A DNA stretch of 21,399 bases from NCBI GenBank assembly GCA_024642185.1, contig JAHEBR010000014.1:1-21399 (forward strand), in the 5' to 3' direction. Below the pieces are notes generated by a model. It searched no databases, was not told where the DNA came from, and worked only from the letters and a program-made list of their open reading frames with translations. Source of the DNA: Marivivens sp. (GTDB lineage: Bacteria; Pseudomonadota; Alphaproteobacteria; Rhodobacterales; Rhodobacteraceae). Shown here one piece after another: positions 1-6,320 of this stretch. The stretch's first letter is position 1. Each line of letters opens with the position of its first letter. A program made the position numbers and the translations under genes.

Positions 1-323
1 AGAACGCTCGCCCATTCCTCGTCCGACATCCGCATGAAGAGGTTGTCCTTGGTGATGCCCGCGTTGTTGACGAGGATGTCAACGCCGCCCATCGCCTCGG
101 CCGCCTGTTTGGGCAGGGCCTCGACCGCCGCCGCGTCCGACAGGTTGCAGGGCAGAACGTGAACCCGCCCTCCCAGTTCCGCCGCCAGCGCCTCCAGAGG
201 CTCCACGCGCGTGCCCGAAATCGCCACCGTGGCCCCGGCCCCGTGCAGAGCCTTGGCAATAGCCGACCCGATTCCCCCCGAAGCGCCGGTCACCAGCGCG
301 GTCTTGCCTGTCAGATCAAACAT
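1..323 (-). CDS. fabG: 3-oxoacyl-[ACP] reductase FabG, N-terminal part (3' end outside window)
   Basis: Short-chain dehydrogenase that uses NADPH to reduce 3-oxoacyl-ACP in type II fatty acid synthesis in the cytoplasm. I translated the reverse strand from the ATG at 321-323. It begins MFDLTGKTALVTGASGGIG, with the Rossmann TGxxxGIG motif near residues 13-19, and has the family NNAG motif near residue 87. About 107 codons are visible; the catalytic Ser-Tyr-Lys residues lie beyond the edge. An AAGGA-type ribosome binding site sits about 7 bases before the ATG. It follows fabD by 33 bases on the same strand, the usual fabD-fabG order, so the two are very probably co-transcribed. Other SDR enzymes share the N-terminal motifs; the position after fabD is what makes FabG the firm choice. 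Confidence 0.93.
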   Translation of the reverse strand, partial: MFDLTGKTALVTGASGGIGSAIAKALHGAGATVAISGTRVEPLEALAAELGGRVHVLPCNLSDAAAVEALPKQAAEAMGGVDILVNNAGITKDNLFMRMSDEEWASV

Positions 324-356
324 ATTCTGTCCTTCCTCGTCCTTTTCTCTGGCCGA

Positions 357-1295
357 TCAGCCGTTCAGGGCTTCGACCGCCGCCTTCACATCCTCGGGCG
401 TCCCGATGGCCCGCGTGGCAATTTCGGGTGCGATCCGGCGGATCATCCCCGAAAGGGCCTTGCCTGCGCCAATCTCCCACGCCTCGGTCACACCCTTGGC
501 TGCCATCCATGCCACACTTTCGCGCCAGCGGACGGCGCCCGTCACCTGCTGCACCAGAAGCGAGCGAATTGCGGCAGGCTCAGACACTTCCGAGGCGATC
601 ACATTTGCCACAACAGGCACGACGGGCTCGTTGATTTCCACGTTGTCGAGAGCTTCGGCCATGACACGTGCCGCCGGCGCCATCATTTCGCAATGGAACG
701 GCGCAGAGACCGGCAACAGAAGCGCCCGTTTGGCTCCCTTGGCCTTGGCAATCTCAACTGCACGCTCGACCGCCTCGCGGTGGCCCGAAACCACAACCTG
801 TGCCGGATCGTTGTCGTTGGCGGCCTGACAGACCTGCCCCTGCGCTGCCTCTTTGGCCACTTCCGTCGCCGCAGAAAAATCAAGACCAAGGAGCGCCGCC
901 ATCGCGCCCACACCCACCGGAACGGCTTCCTGCATTGCGATGCCGCGTGTCCGCAAAAGCCGCGCCGCATCGCTCACCGAAATCGCCCCGGCCGCCGCCA
1001 AGGCCGAATATTCCCCAAGGGAGTGCCCTGCCACATAGGACGCGGCACCGATCGCAATCCCTTCTGCCTCAAGCGCACGCATCACGGCAAGCGAGGTCGC
1101 CATCAGCGCCGGCTGGGCATTACGGGTGAGCGTCAACTCGGCAATGTCGCCTTCCCAGATCAGCGAGGAAAGACTTTCGCCCAACGCTGCATCGACCTCG
1201 TCAAAGACGGCCTTCGCGGCTGGATAGGCCTCGGCCAGCCCCTTGCCCATTCCAATGGCCTGAGCGCCCTGCCCCGGAAAAACGAATGCCCGCAT
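357..1295 (-). CDS. fabD: Malonyl-CoA:ACP transacylase FabD
   Basis: Transfers malonyl from CoA to acyl carrier protein, supplying the extender unit for fatty acid synthesis. The 312-aa product has family length. It starts MRAFVFPGQGAQ, and the nucleophile elbow GHSLG puts the catalytic serine at residue 92. Arg117, His201 (in SAPFH) and Gln250 fall at the same numbers as the E. coli FabD active-site residues. The ATG at 1293-1295 is preceded by AGGGAG about 7 bases away. It leads the minus-strand fabD-fabG unit and is separated from the upstream gene by an intrinsic terminator, so it should have its own promoter between about 1296 and 1350. I could not identify that promoter with confidence. 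Confidence 0.97.
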   Translation of the reverse strand: MRAFVFPGQGAQAIGMGKGLAEAYPAAKAVFDEVDAALGESLSSLIWEGDIAELTLTRNAQPALMATSLAVMRALEAEGIAIGAASYVAGHSLGEYSALAAAGAISVSDAARLLRTRGIAMQEAVPVGVGAMAALLGLDFSAATEVAKEAAQGQVCQAANDNDPAQVVVSGHREAVERAVEIAKAKGAKRALLLPVSAPFHCEMMAPAARVMAEALDNVEINEPVVPVVANVIASEVSEPAAIRSLLVQQVTGAVRWRESVAWMAAKGVTEAWEIGAGKALSGMIRRIAPEIATRAIGTPEDVKAAVEALNG

Positions 1296-1349
1296 GGTGA
1301 TCTCCCTCGTTTGCTTATCCCTGCTCTACCCTGCCCGTTTCCCCACGAC

Positions 1350-1374
1350 AAGAAACCCCGTTCAAAACGGGGCT
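1350..1374 (-). terminator. Intrinsic terminator after the two-TM protein gene
   Basis: On the minus strand CCCCGTT (pairing 1356-1362 with 1366-1372) forms a 7-bp stem with a 3-base loop, followed by TTTCTT. It lies between the stop of the gene at 1404 and the start of fabD, so it insulates the fatty acid genes from the upstream transcript. Confidence 0.75.
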
Positions 1375-1403
1375 CTTCGGGTGGGCTGGAGTATTGGTGC
1401 GAC

Positions 1404-2012
1404 CTAGCGCCGCCCTTGAGCCTGGCGCTGGTTGGCCGCCAAAAGATCGCGGCCCAGCCGATTGCGCAATTGCTCCAGGTGTTCGGTCGGACCGACTGCG
1501 ACAAGCATCACCTTGGGCGTGTTCAGGAACCGCAGAAGAAGAGCTGTCTCGCCGCTGTCCGCATTGGTGCGGTCGAGAAAGACGCCACCGATCATGTCGA
1601 AACGAAGTTTGCTGATCAAAGAAGTCCGGCCAGCACTGTTGCGAACAATCTCGCGAATTTCGCCCAGTTTTGTGTCTACCTGAATTTCGGTCCGCACGCC
1701 ACGGCTGGCATACCAGATAAGCACGCTGGCGATCCCGCCCAGCACAGTGCTCAAGCCGAACTTCATCGCCATCACATCGCTGGCAACACTTGCCCCCGGC
1801 AAAAGCCAAAGCCCGATTGAGGCAACCATGAACGCCATGCCAGCAACCCAGCTTGCGGTCTGGCCGACCTCGGCCCAGCGACGGTCGGCAAGCGGAGACG
1901 CGATGATATATCCCCAGTAGGCATCGCTCACGTCGACAGAGGGCGAAACAACTCCTCCGTTGGCAAGATAGAGCGTAGCTTTCCGCGGGTGATCTGTTGA
2001 AGCGACTGACAT
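1404..2012 (-). CDS. Predicted two-TM membrane protein of unknown function
   Basis: I do not recognise a family. From the ATG at 2010-2012 the product is 202 aa and starts MSVASTDHPRKATLYLANGG. An upstream in-frame ATG at 2180 would add 56 residues of low-quality, Arg/Cys-rich sequence and is unlikely; a GGGAG lies about 10 bases before the chosen start, somewhat far. Two hydrophobic stretches are visible, around TASWVAGMAFMVASIGLWLL and FGLSTVLGGIASVLIWYAS, giving a hairpin membrane topology. After them comes a soluble tail of about 100 residues (KLGEIREIVRNSAGRTSLIS and following) with mixed charge, which may be a small beta/alpha domain. It is followed by an intrinsic terminator and appears monocistronic, divergent from rpsF. 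Function is unknown. Confidence 0.7.
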   Translation of the reverse strand: MSVASTDHPRKATLYLANGGVVSPSVDVSDAYWGYIIASPLADRRWAEVGQTASWVAGMAFMVASIGLWLLPGASVASDVMAMKFGLSTVLGGIASVLIWYASRGVRTEIQVDTKLGEIREIVRNSAGRTSLISKLRFDMIGGVFLDRTNADSGETALLLRFLNTPKVMLVAVGPTEHLEQLRNRLGRDLLAANQRQAQGRR

Positions 2013-2219
2013 ACTGGGGGCACTCCCTTTGCCGGATGCTTCTATTTGCGGTAATAATTTGGGCGATTTGCAGGCAAGGTCTTGGCCTTGGCCGCACAAG
2101 TTTGAGACAATCCTGTGCGCTCGCGCGACTGAAGATCGGAAGCAGGACCGGCCAGACGCGGGCGGCACCGCCGCATCCAAGAATGCCGGGAAGCTTCAAG
2201 TTTTAAGGCCGGTTTGCCC
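2013..2219. other. Intergenic region with no recognised feature
   Basis: This is the left part of the 344-base gap between the minus-strand two-TM gene and rpsF. I see no ORF with plausible coding character, no repeat and no tRNA. It must contain the promoter of the minus-strand gene, but I found no convincing -35/-10 pair. The right part of the gap is covered by the rpsF promoter and leader entries. Confidence 0.5.
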
Positions 2220-2247
2220 TTGCCTTGGCAGCCCGCCTCTGTATAAG
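2220..2247 (+). promoter_or_regulatory. Predicted sigma-70 promoter of rpsF-rpsR-rplI
   Basis: A -35 like TTGCCT (2220-2225), a 16-base spacer and a -10 like TATAAG (2242-2247) precede the ribosomal operon. Transcription would start near 2252-2256, about 100 bases before rpsF, leaving a long structured leader. Assigned by eye. Confidence 0.5.
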
Positions 2248-2248
2248 G

Positions 2249-2307
2249 CCCCATCCTTCCGCGATGTCTTAGAACCGCGCAGTCTCTCGTGGATGGGGTG
2301 CGGAAGG
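2249..2307 (+). ncRNA. Structured rpsF leader, candidate S6:S18 autoregulatory RNA
   Basis: Two perfect complementary pairs cross each other: CCCCATCC (2249-2256) with GGATGGGG (2291-2298), and TTCCGC (2257-2262) with GCGGAA (2300-2305; extendable to CCTTCCGC/GCGGAAGG). Nested folding cannot satisfy both, so the leader either forms an H-type pseudoknot or switches between two hairpins. An rpsF leader bound by the S6:S18 complex, with a conserved CCG in a bulge, is known in many bacteria, and a CCG is present here at 2259-2261. The operon position fits; assignment to that family is inference. The predicted transcription start would trim the first few bases of the outer stem. Confidence 0.5.
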
Positions 2308-2356
2308 TCTAACGCCCCGTCCTTTGAAATGCGCCGCAGAAATGAATGGAGCACAC

Positions 2357-2734
2357 ATGCCGCTTTACGAGCATGTCTTTATCTCGCGTCAGGATCTGTC
2401 CAACGCGCAGGCCGAAAGCCTCATCGAACATTTCTCGACCGTGCTTGCCGACAACGGCGGCAAGGTTGTCGAGAATGAATACTGGGGCGTCAAGACGATG
2501 GCCTACAAGATCAACAAGAACCGCAAGGGCCACTATGCCTACCTCCGCACCGACGCCCCCGCGGCGGCCGTTCTGGAGATGGAGCGCCTGATGCGCCTTC
2601 ATGACGACGTGATGCGCATTCTGACCATCAAGGTCGACGCCCACGAAGAAGGCCCCTCGGTTCAGATGCAAAAGCGCGACGAGCGCGACCGTGGCGATCG
2701 TGGTGACCGCCCCGAGCGCCGTGAACGCCGCTAA
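2357..2734 (+). CDS. rpsF: 30S ribosomal protein S6
   Basis: S6 binds S18 on the platform of the small ribosomal subunit next to 16S rRNA. The 125-aa product from ATG 2357 starts MPLYEHVFISRQDLS, the standard S6 start, and contains the family stretch ENEYWGVKTMAYKINKN. The C-terminus is a charged tail rich in Arg, Asp and Gly (RDERDRGDRGDRPERRERR), common in alphaproteobacterial S6. ATG 2357 is preferred over the in-frame ATGs at 2324 and 2342 because it has a TGGAG ribosome binding site 6 bases before it and matches family length. First gene of rpsF-rpsR-rplI, probably controlled by the structured leader upstream. Confidence 0.97.
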   Translation: MPLYEHVFISRQDLSNAQAESLIEHFSTVLADNGGKVVENEYWGVKTMAYKINKNRKGHYAYLRTDAPAAAVLEMERLMRLHDDVMRILTIKVDAHEEGPSVQMQKRDERDRGDRGDRPERRERR

Positions 2735-2759
2735 GTTGATCGCGAAAGGATACTAAGTC

Positions 2760-2987
2760 ATGGCTACCAAACCGTTTTTCCGTCGTCGCAAGTCTGATCC
2801 GTTCGAGGGCGAAGGCGCCCCGGTGATCGACTACAAAGACACCCGTCTTCTGCAGCGTTACATCTCCGAGCGTGGCAAGATCGTCCCCGCCCGTATCACC
2901 GCCGTCGGTGCCAAGAACCAGCGCAAGCTCGCCCAGGCGATCAAGCGTGCCCGGTTCCTTGCCCTTCTGCCCTACGCCGTGAAGTAA
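2760..2987 (+). CDS. rpsR: 30S ribosomal protein S18
   Basis: Small-subunit protein that forms a heterodimer with S6 on the 16S rRNA platform. The 75-aa product has exactly the family size and features: a basic N-terminus (FFRRRKSDPF), the DYKDTRLLQRYISERGKIVP core, and ITAVGAKNQRKLAQAIKRAR near the C-terminus. It follows rpsF by 25 bases with AAGGA upstream and precedes rplI by 11 bases, so it is co-transcribed. Confidence 0.98.
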   Translation: MATKPFFRRRKSDPFEGEGAPVIDYKDTRLLQRYISERGKIVPARITAVGAKNQRKLAQAIKRARFLALLPYAVK

Positions 2988-2998
2988 GGAGTTCTCAG

Positions 2999-3577
2999 AT
3001 GGACGTTATTCTTCTCGAACGCGTGGCCAAGCTCGGCCAGATGGGCGAAGTCGTCAAAGTCAAAGACGGCTACGCACGCAACTTCCTCCTGCCGCAAGGC
3101 AAGGCCCTGCGCGCCAACGCATCCAACATCGCCAAGTTCGAATCCGACAAGGCGCAACTCGAAGCCCGCAACCTCGAGACCCGCAAAGAGGCCGAAAGCC
3201 TCGGCGGCAAGCTCGACGGTCAGGTCTTCGTGGTGATTCGCTCGGCTTCCGACGGCGGCTCGCTCTACGGCTCTGTCACCCCGCGTGACGCCGCCGACGC
3301 GGCCACCGAGGCTGGCTTCACCGTTGATCGCAAGCAGATCGTGCTGACCGGCCCGATCAAGGATCTCGGTCTGCACACCGTCAGCGTCGTGCTGCACCCC
3401 GAAGTCACTGTCTCGATCTCGCTCAACGTGGCTCGTTCGACCGAAGAAGCCGAACTTCAGGCTTCGGGCAAGTCGATCCAGGAACTGGCCGCCGAGGAAG
3501 AGGCTGCTGCCGATTTCGAAATTCAGGAGCTCTTTGACGACCTCGGTAGCGCGGCCACCGAAGACGACGAAGCCTGA
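2999..3577 (+). CDS. rplI: 50S ribosomal protein L9
   Basis: L9 binds 23S rRNA near the base of the L1 stalk and affects reading-frame maintenance. The product is 192 aa. The N-terminal domain MDVILLERVAKLGQMGEVVKVKDGYARNFLLPQGKA is the family signature, followed by the long central helix and the C-terminal domain (GSVTPRDAADA). It is about 40 residues longer than the E. coli protein because of an acidic tail (EEEAAADFEIQELFDD to TEDDEA), a common alphaproteobacterial extension. The start has AAGGAG about 8 bases upstream. Last gene of the operon, followed by a strong terminator. Confidence 0.97.
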   Translation: MDVILLERVAKLGQMGEVVKVKDGYARNFLLPQGKALRANASNIAKFESDKAQLEARNLETRKEAESLGGKLDGQVFVVIRSASDGGSLYGSVTPRDAADAATEAGFTVDRKQIVLTGPIKDLGLHTVSVVLHPEVTVSISLNVARSTEEAELQASGKSIQELAAEEEAAADFEIQELFDDLGSAATEDDEA

Positions 3578-3594
3578 TCTTCGCACCGGAAATG

Positions 3595-3626
3595 AAAAAG
3601 GGCCGCGGATTTCCGCGGCCCTTTTT
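3595..3626. terminator. Bidirectional intrinsic terminator between rplI and the convergent gene
   Basis: A stem GGGCCGCGGA/TCCGCGGCCC with a 2-base loop is flanked by an A-run on the left and a T-run on the right, so it can end transcription in both directions: rplI from the left and the minus-strand secreted-protein gene (stop at 3649) from the right. Confidence 0.9.
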
Positions 3627-3648
3627 CTTTGCCTAGCGTCCGGCGGAG

Positions 3649-4119
3649 TTACTTGAAGGTCTCCAGCGACAGGATCGCATCACAATAGTTGCCATCGTAG
3701 GTGCCAACCCAGACGTCGAGATAGCCTTCGGCTGGCCGAGTCAGAACGATCTTGGGATCAAGGTCCCCATTGTCGTCGTCGTCATAATACCAGTTTACCG
3801 AAGCCGTATTGATCAAGAGCGCGGAATCGCAAGCGCTGGCCACGCTGATCACCAACTGGTAGCCAGCCATTTTCGACAACTCGAAGGTGAAATCTGGCGT
3901 CGTCGGGAAATATCCTGCTCCCCGATCCGTCCCGGGCTTGATGCTCGGGCAATCCCAAATGTAGTTGTCGCCCCCCGCTACGACGTTGAAATCTCGCCGG
4001 GTGTAGAGATCGGCGCCCGTCGCCTGATAGGACTCGCCCCACTGATTAAAATCGGGGCAGGCCTCGGCAGCAGCAGCCAAGCCAAAAACCAGGCCACAAA
4101 CAAGGAATATTGATTTCAT
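3649..4119 (-). CDS. Secreted PPC-like beta-sandwich protein
   Basis: A 156-aa product from ATG 4117-4119, with GGAG about 7 bases upstream. The N-terminus MKSIFLVCGLVFGLAAAAEA is a typical Sec signal peptide with cleavage after AEA, so the mature protein, starting CPDF, is exported. The C-terminal half (YQLVISVASACDSALLI, then NWYYDDDDNGDLDPKIVL, then AEGYLDVWVGTYDG) follows the layout of bacterial pre-peptidase C-terminal (PPC) beta-sandwich domains: a hydrophobic strand, an Asp-rich DDDD-G-DP turn that may bind calcium, and a VWVGTYDG strand. Several cysteines suggest disulphides. No protease domain is present, so PPC is used alone. It has its own transcript, ending at the shared terminator near 3610. 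The role is unknown; the fold call is from pattern only. Confidence 0.72.
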   Translation of the reverse strand: MKSIFLVCGLVFGLAAAAEACPDFNQWGESYQATGADLYTRRDFNVVAGGDNYIWDCPSIKPGTDRGAGYFPTTPDFTFELSKMAGYQLVISVASACDSALLINTASVNWYYDDDDNGDLDPKIVLTRPAEGYLDVWVGTYDGNYCDAILSLETFK

Positions 4120-4184
4120 ATCAGGCTCCAACGTTGATTTTTCCAAACTCTAGACCCACCGTCACGTCGAGCAAAGAGGAACCT

Positions 4185-4213
4185 AAAAAAAAGGGCGCCC
4201 CGAGGCGCCCTTT
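4185..4213 (-). terminator. Intrinsic terminator of the tRNA-Leu-tig unit
   Basis: Stem GGGCGCC (4193-4199) pairs with GGCGCCC (4204-4210) around a 4-base loop, with flanking A/T pairs, followed on the minus strand by eight T. It lies about 23 bases after the tig stop. Confidence 0.9.
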
Positions 4214-4235
4214 CCGTCCGGCATGACGCCAGAAC

Positions 4236-5567
4236 TTATTCTTCGTCGAGAGCCTCGACAGCCTTCTGAAGCGCGTCCTTATCGACTTCTTTCTCGGCCA
4301 CCTTGGCTTCGGCGAAGATGTGGTCGATGACCTTGTCTTCAAAGATCGGCGCCTGAAGCTGCTGGCGGAACTGGGCGTTCTTCTGAACGAAGTCGAAGAA
4401 CTCACGCTCCTGGCCCGGATACTGGCGGGCCTGGTTCATGACGGCCTGGGTCAGCTCGGAGTCGCTCACCTTGATCTCGGCTTTCTGGCCGACATCGGCA
4501 AGCAGCAGGCCAAGCTTCACGCGGCGCACAGCGAGCTTGGTGTGCTCTTCCGTGGTTTCGATCGCTCCGTGATCGTGGCCGTGATGATCCGGGTTTTCCT
4601 CGTGCCACAGCTGGTGGGCGATCTGGCTCGCTTCGGCATCGACGAGCGACGCGGGAAGATCGAACTTGGCGGCCTTGTCGAGGGCATCGAGCAGCGCACG
4701 CTTGGCAACCGCACGCGCCGCACCGGTGTATTCGGCTTCAAGACGCTCCGAAATCTGGCCCTTGAGGCCGGCAAGATCCTCGGCGCCAAATTGCTTGGCG
4801 AGATCGTCGTTGATCTCGGCGGCCTTCGGCTCTTTCACGGCCTTCACGGTGCAGGTGAAGACAGCGGCTTTGCCGGCGAGGTTCTCGGCGCCATAGTTTT
4901 CCGGGAAGGTCACGTCCACGTCCTTCTCTTCGCCGGCCTTCACGCCAACGAGGCCGGCTTCAAAGCCGGGGATGAAGGAGTTGGAGCCCAGAACCAGCGG
5001 GTAATCCTCGGCCGAGCCGCCTTCGAAGGCTTCGCCGTCGACCTTGCCGACGAAATCGATCACAACCTGATCGCCGTCCTTGGCTTTGGAGCCCTTCTTG
5101 CGGTCTTCAAAGTTCTGCGCGGTCTTGGCGAGGTTCTCGAGGGCTTCGGTGACCGAAGCCTCATCGGCCTTCACGACCATGCGCTCGAGCTTGATTTTCT
5201 TGAAATCAACATCCGGAACGTCGGGCAGGGTCTCGTAGAGAACCTCGACGTGAACGTCGTCGCCTTCTTTCCAGTCTTCGTTGGTCATCTTCATCTCCGG
5301 CTGGGCGGCCGGACGGTGACCCGAAGATTCCAGATGGCTGTTGAGCGCACCGTCAATCGCGTCTTGCATGGCTTCGCCCAAGAGGCGCTGGCCATACTGC
5401 TTGCGCAGAAGCGCCATCGGCACCTTGCCCTTGCGGAAGCCCTTCATCTCGATCGTGGGCTGGGCCTCGATCAGCTTTTCATTGACCTTCGCGTCAAGTT
5501 CGCCCGCCGTCACAATGATGGCGTATCCGCGCTTGAGGCCTTCGTTCAGGGTCTCGGTGACCTGCAT
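4236..5567 (-). CDS. tig: Trigger factor (ribosome-associated chaperone and prolyl isomerase)
   Basis: Binds the exit tunnel of the large subunit through L23 and shields nascent chains. The 443-aa product has family length and three parts. The N-terminal ribosome-binding domain carries the signature GFRKGKVP at residues 43-50. A central FKBP-type isomerase domain spans about 160-250 (DGDQVVIDFVGKVDGEAFEGG, VLGSNSFIPGFEAGLVG). The rest is the helical C-terminal cradle. ATG 5565-5567 is chosen because AAGGA sits 7 bases before it; the longer in-frame ATG at 5618 lies inside the tRNA gene. The central His-rich segment (NPDHHGHDHGAIETTEE) is a small lineage feature. It starts 21 bases after tRNA-Leu, so both are probably on one transcript that is cleaved at the tRNA. 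Confidence 0.97.
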   Translation of the reverse strand: MQVTETLNEGLKRGYAIIVTAGELDAKVNEKLIEAQPTIEMKGFRKGKVPMALLRKQYGQRLLGEAMQDAIDGALNSHLESSGHRPAAQPEMKMTNEDWKEGDDVHVEVLYETLPDVPDVDFKKIKLERMVVKADEASVTEALENLAKTAQNFEDRKKGSKAKDGDQVVIDFVGKVDGEAFEGGSAEDYPLVLGSNSFIPGFEAGLVGVKAGEEKDVDVTFPENYGAENLAGKAAVFTCTVKAVKEPKAAEINDDLAKQFGAEDLAGLKGQISERLEAEYTGAARAVAKRALLDALDKAAKFDLPASLVDAEASQIAHQLWHEENPDHHGHDHGAIETTEEHTKLAVRRVKLGLLLADVGQKAEIKVSDSELTQAVMNQARQYPGQEREFFDFVQKNAQFRQQLQAPIFEDKVIDHIFAEAKVAEKEVDKDALQKAVEALDEE

Positions 5568-5588
5568 CTGTCGTCCTTCTTTCCTATC

Positions 5589-5673
5589 TGGTGCGGGTGG
5601 AGGGACTTGAACCCCCACGCCTTGCGGCGCCAGAACCTAAATCTGGTGCGTCTGCCAATTTCGCCACACCCGC
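5589..5673 (-). tRNA. tRNA-Leu, anticodon UAG
   Basis: The reverse strand folds as a class II tRNA: acceptor GCGGGTG/CACCCGC, discriminator A, and an encoded CCA at 5589-5591. The anticodon stem is CCAGA/TCTGG with loop TTTAGGT, giving anticodon UAG for leucine CUN codons. A long variable arm (GCGCCGCAAGGCGT region) and the T arm GGGGGTTCAAGTCCCTC follow. Total 85 bases including CCA. It sits 21 bases upstream of tig on the same strand. Confidence 0.97.
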
Positions 5674-5820
5674 ATGATCAAAGGGGGCAGGTTTGCGCCC
5701 ACCCCCGGATTGGGGCGGTGTCTATCAAAGCCAAGAAGAGGATGCGAGGGGAAAAACACCTGAATTTACAACGAAACAAATTGGCCACGAACCGAATTTC
5801 GCCACATTTGCACCCGAAAT

Positions 5821-6318
5821 ATGTCCGGGAAGACAAAGACGAGCGCTGCCATGCCCCTCCTTGCCGAAAAAATGCCGTCCGCCGAACATTTCGTAGCGGT
5901 CGAAACTACCGGGCTTATTGCTGGCACTCGTGTCATGACGATTGAAGGCGAGGTCCCGGTCGAGGATCTCGCGCCTGGGGCAAGGATCATCTCGCGTGAT
6001 GCGGGTCTCGTTGTCCTGAGGGGGATAGAATCAGGCTGGACCAAGCTTGCGCCGATTGCGGTCAAGGCCGGAGCCCTCGGCCATACACGCCCGCGCCGCG
6101 ATATGCTCGTGCCGCCCCAAGCTCTCTTCCATCTGCGCGACTGGCGGGCCGAGGTTTTGATCGGGTCGACCTATGCCCTGGTCCCATCAAAGCTGATGAT
6201 CGACGATGATTTCGTATTTCGGCGTAGCGAGGTGCGGCTGAAGGTCTTTGAATTGATGTTCGAGCGCCAGCACATCATCTATGCCGACGGAATCGAGATC
6301 GCGACGGCAGCTGTCTGA
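5821..6318 (+). CDS. Cysteine-free Hint-domain-like protein
   Basis: A 165-aa product resembling the Hint_2 domains frequent in Rhodobacterales: GTRVMTIEGEVPVEDLAPGARIISRDAG near residues 35-62, then RDMLVPPQALFHLRDW, and the closing strand ELMFERQHIIYADGIE. True Hint domains start with a nucleophilic Cys or Ser (typically CFTPGT); here the place reads GLIAGT and the whole protein contains no cysteine, and the usual PQH before the second block reads PQA. Autoprocessing is therefore very unlikely and a structural or binding role is more plausible. The start is uncertain: ATG 5821 has no ribosome binding site, and in-frame ATGs at 5851 and 5872 are also possible. It ends two bases before the convergent nnr stop. 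Confidence 0.72.
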   Translation: MSGKTKTSAAMPLLAEKMPSAEHFVAVETTGLIAGTRVMTIEGEVPVEDLAPGARIISRDAGLVVLRGIESGWTKLAPIAVKAGALGHTRPRRDMLVPPQALFHLRDWRAEVLIGSTYALVPSKLMIDDDFVFRRSEVRLKVFELMFERQHIIYADGIEIATAAV

Positions 6319-6320
6319 GA

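Noticed and set aside
159..1820. 553-aa plus-strand frame opposite fabG/fabD and the two-TM gene
   Set aside because: It crosses three minus-strand genes and a terminator; the composition is Arg/His/Pro-rich as expected for antisense frames.
4320..5945. Long open frame on the plus strand opposite tig (541 aa)
   Set aside because: Tig is unambiguous on the minus strand. The plus frame is an antisense shadow typical of high-GC DNA and also runs through the tRNA gene.
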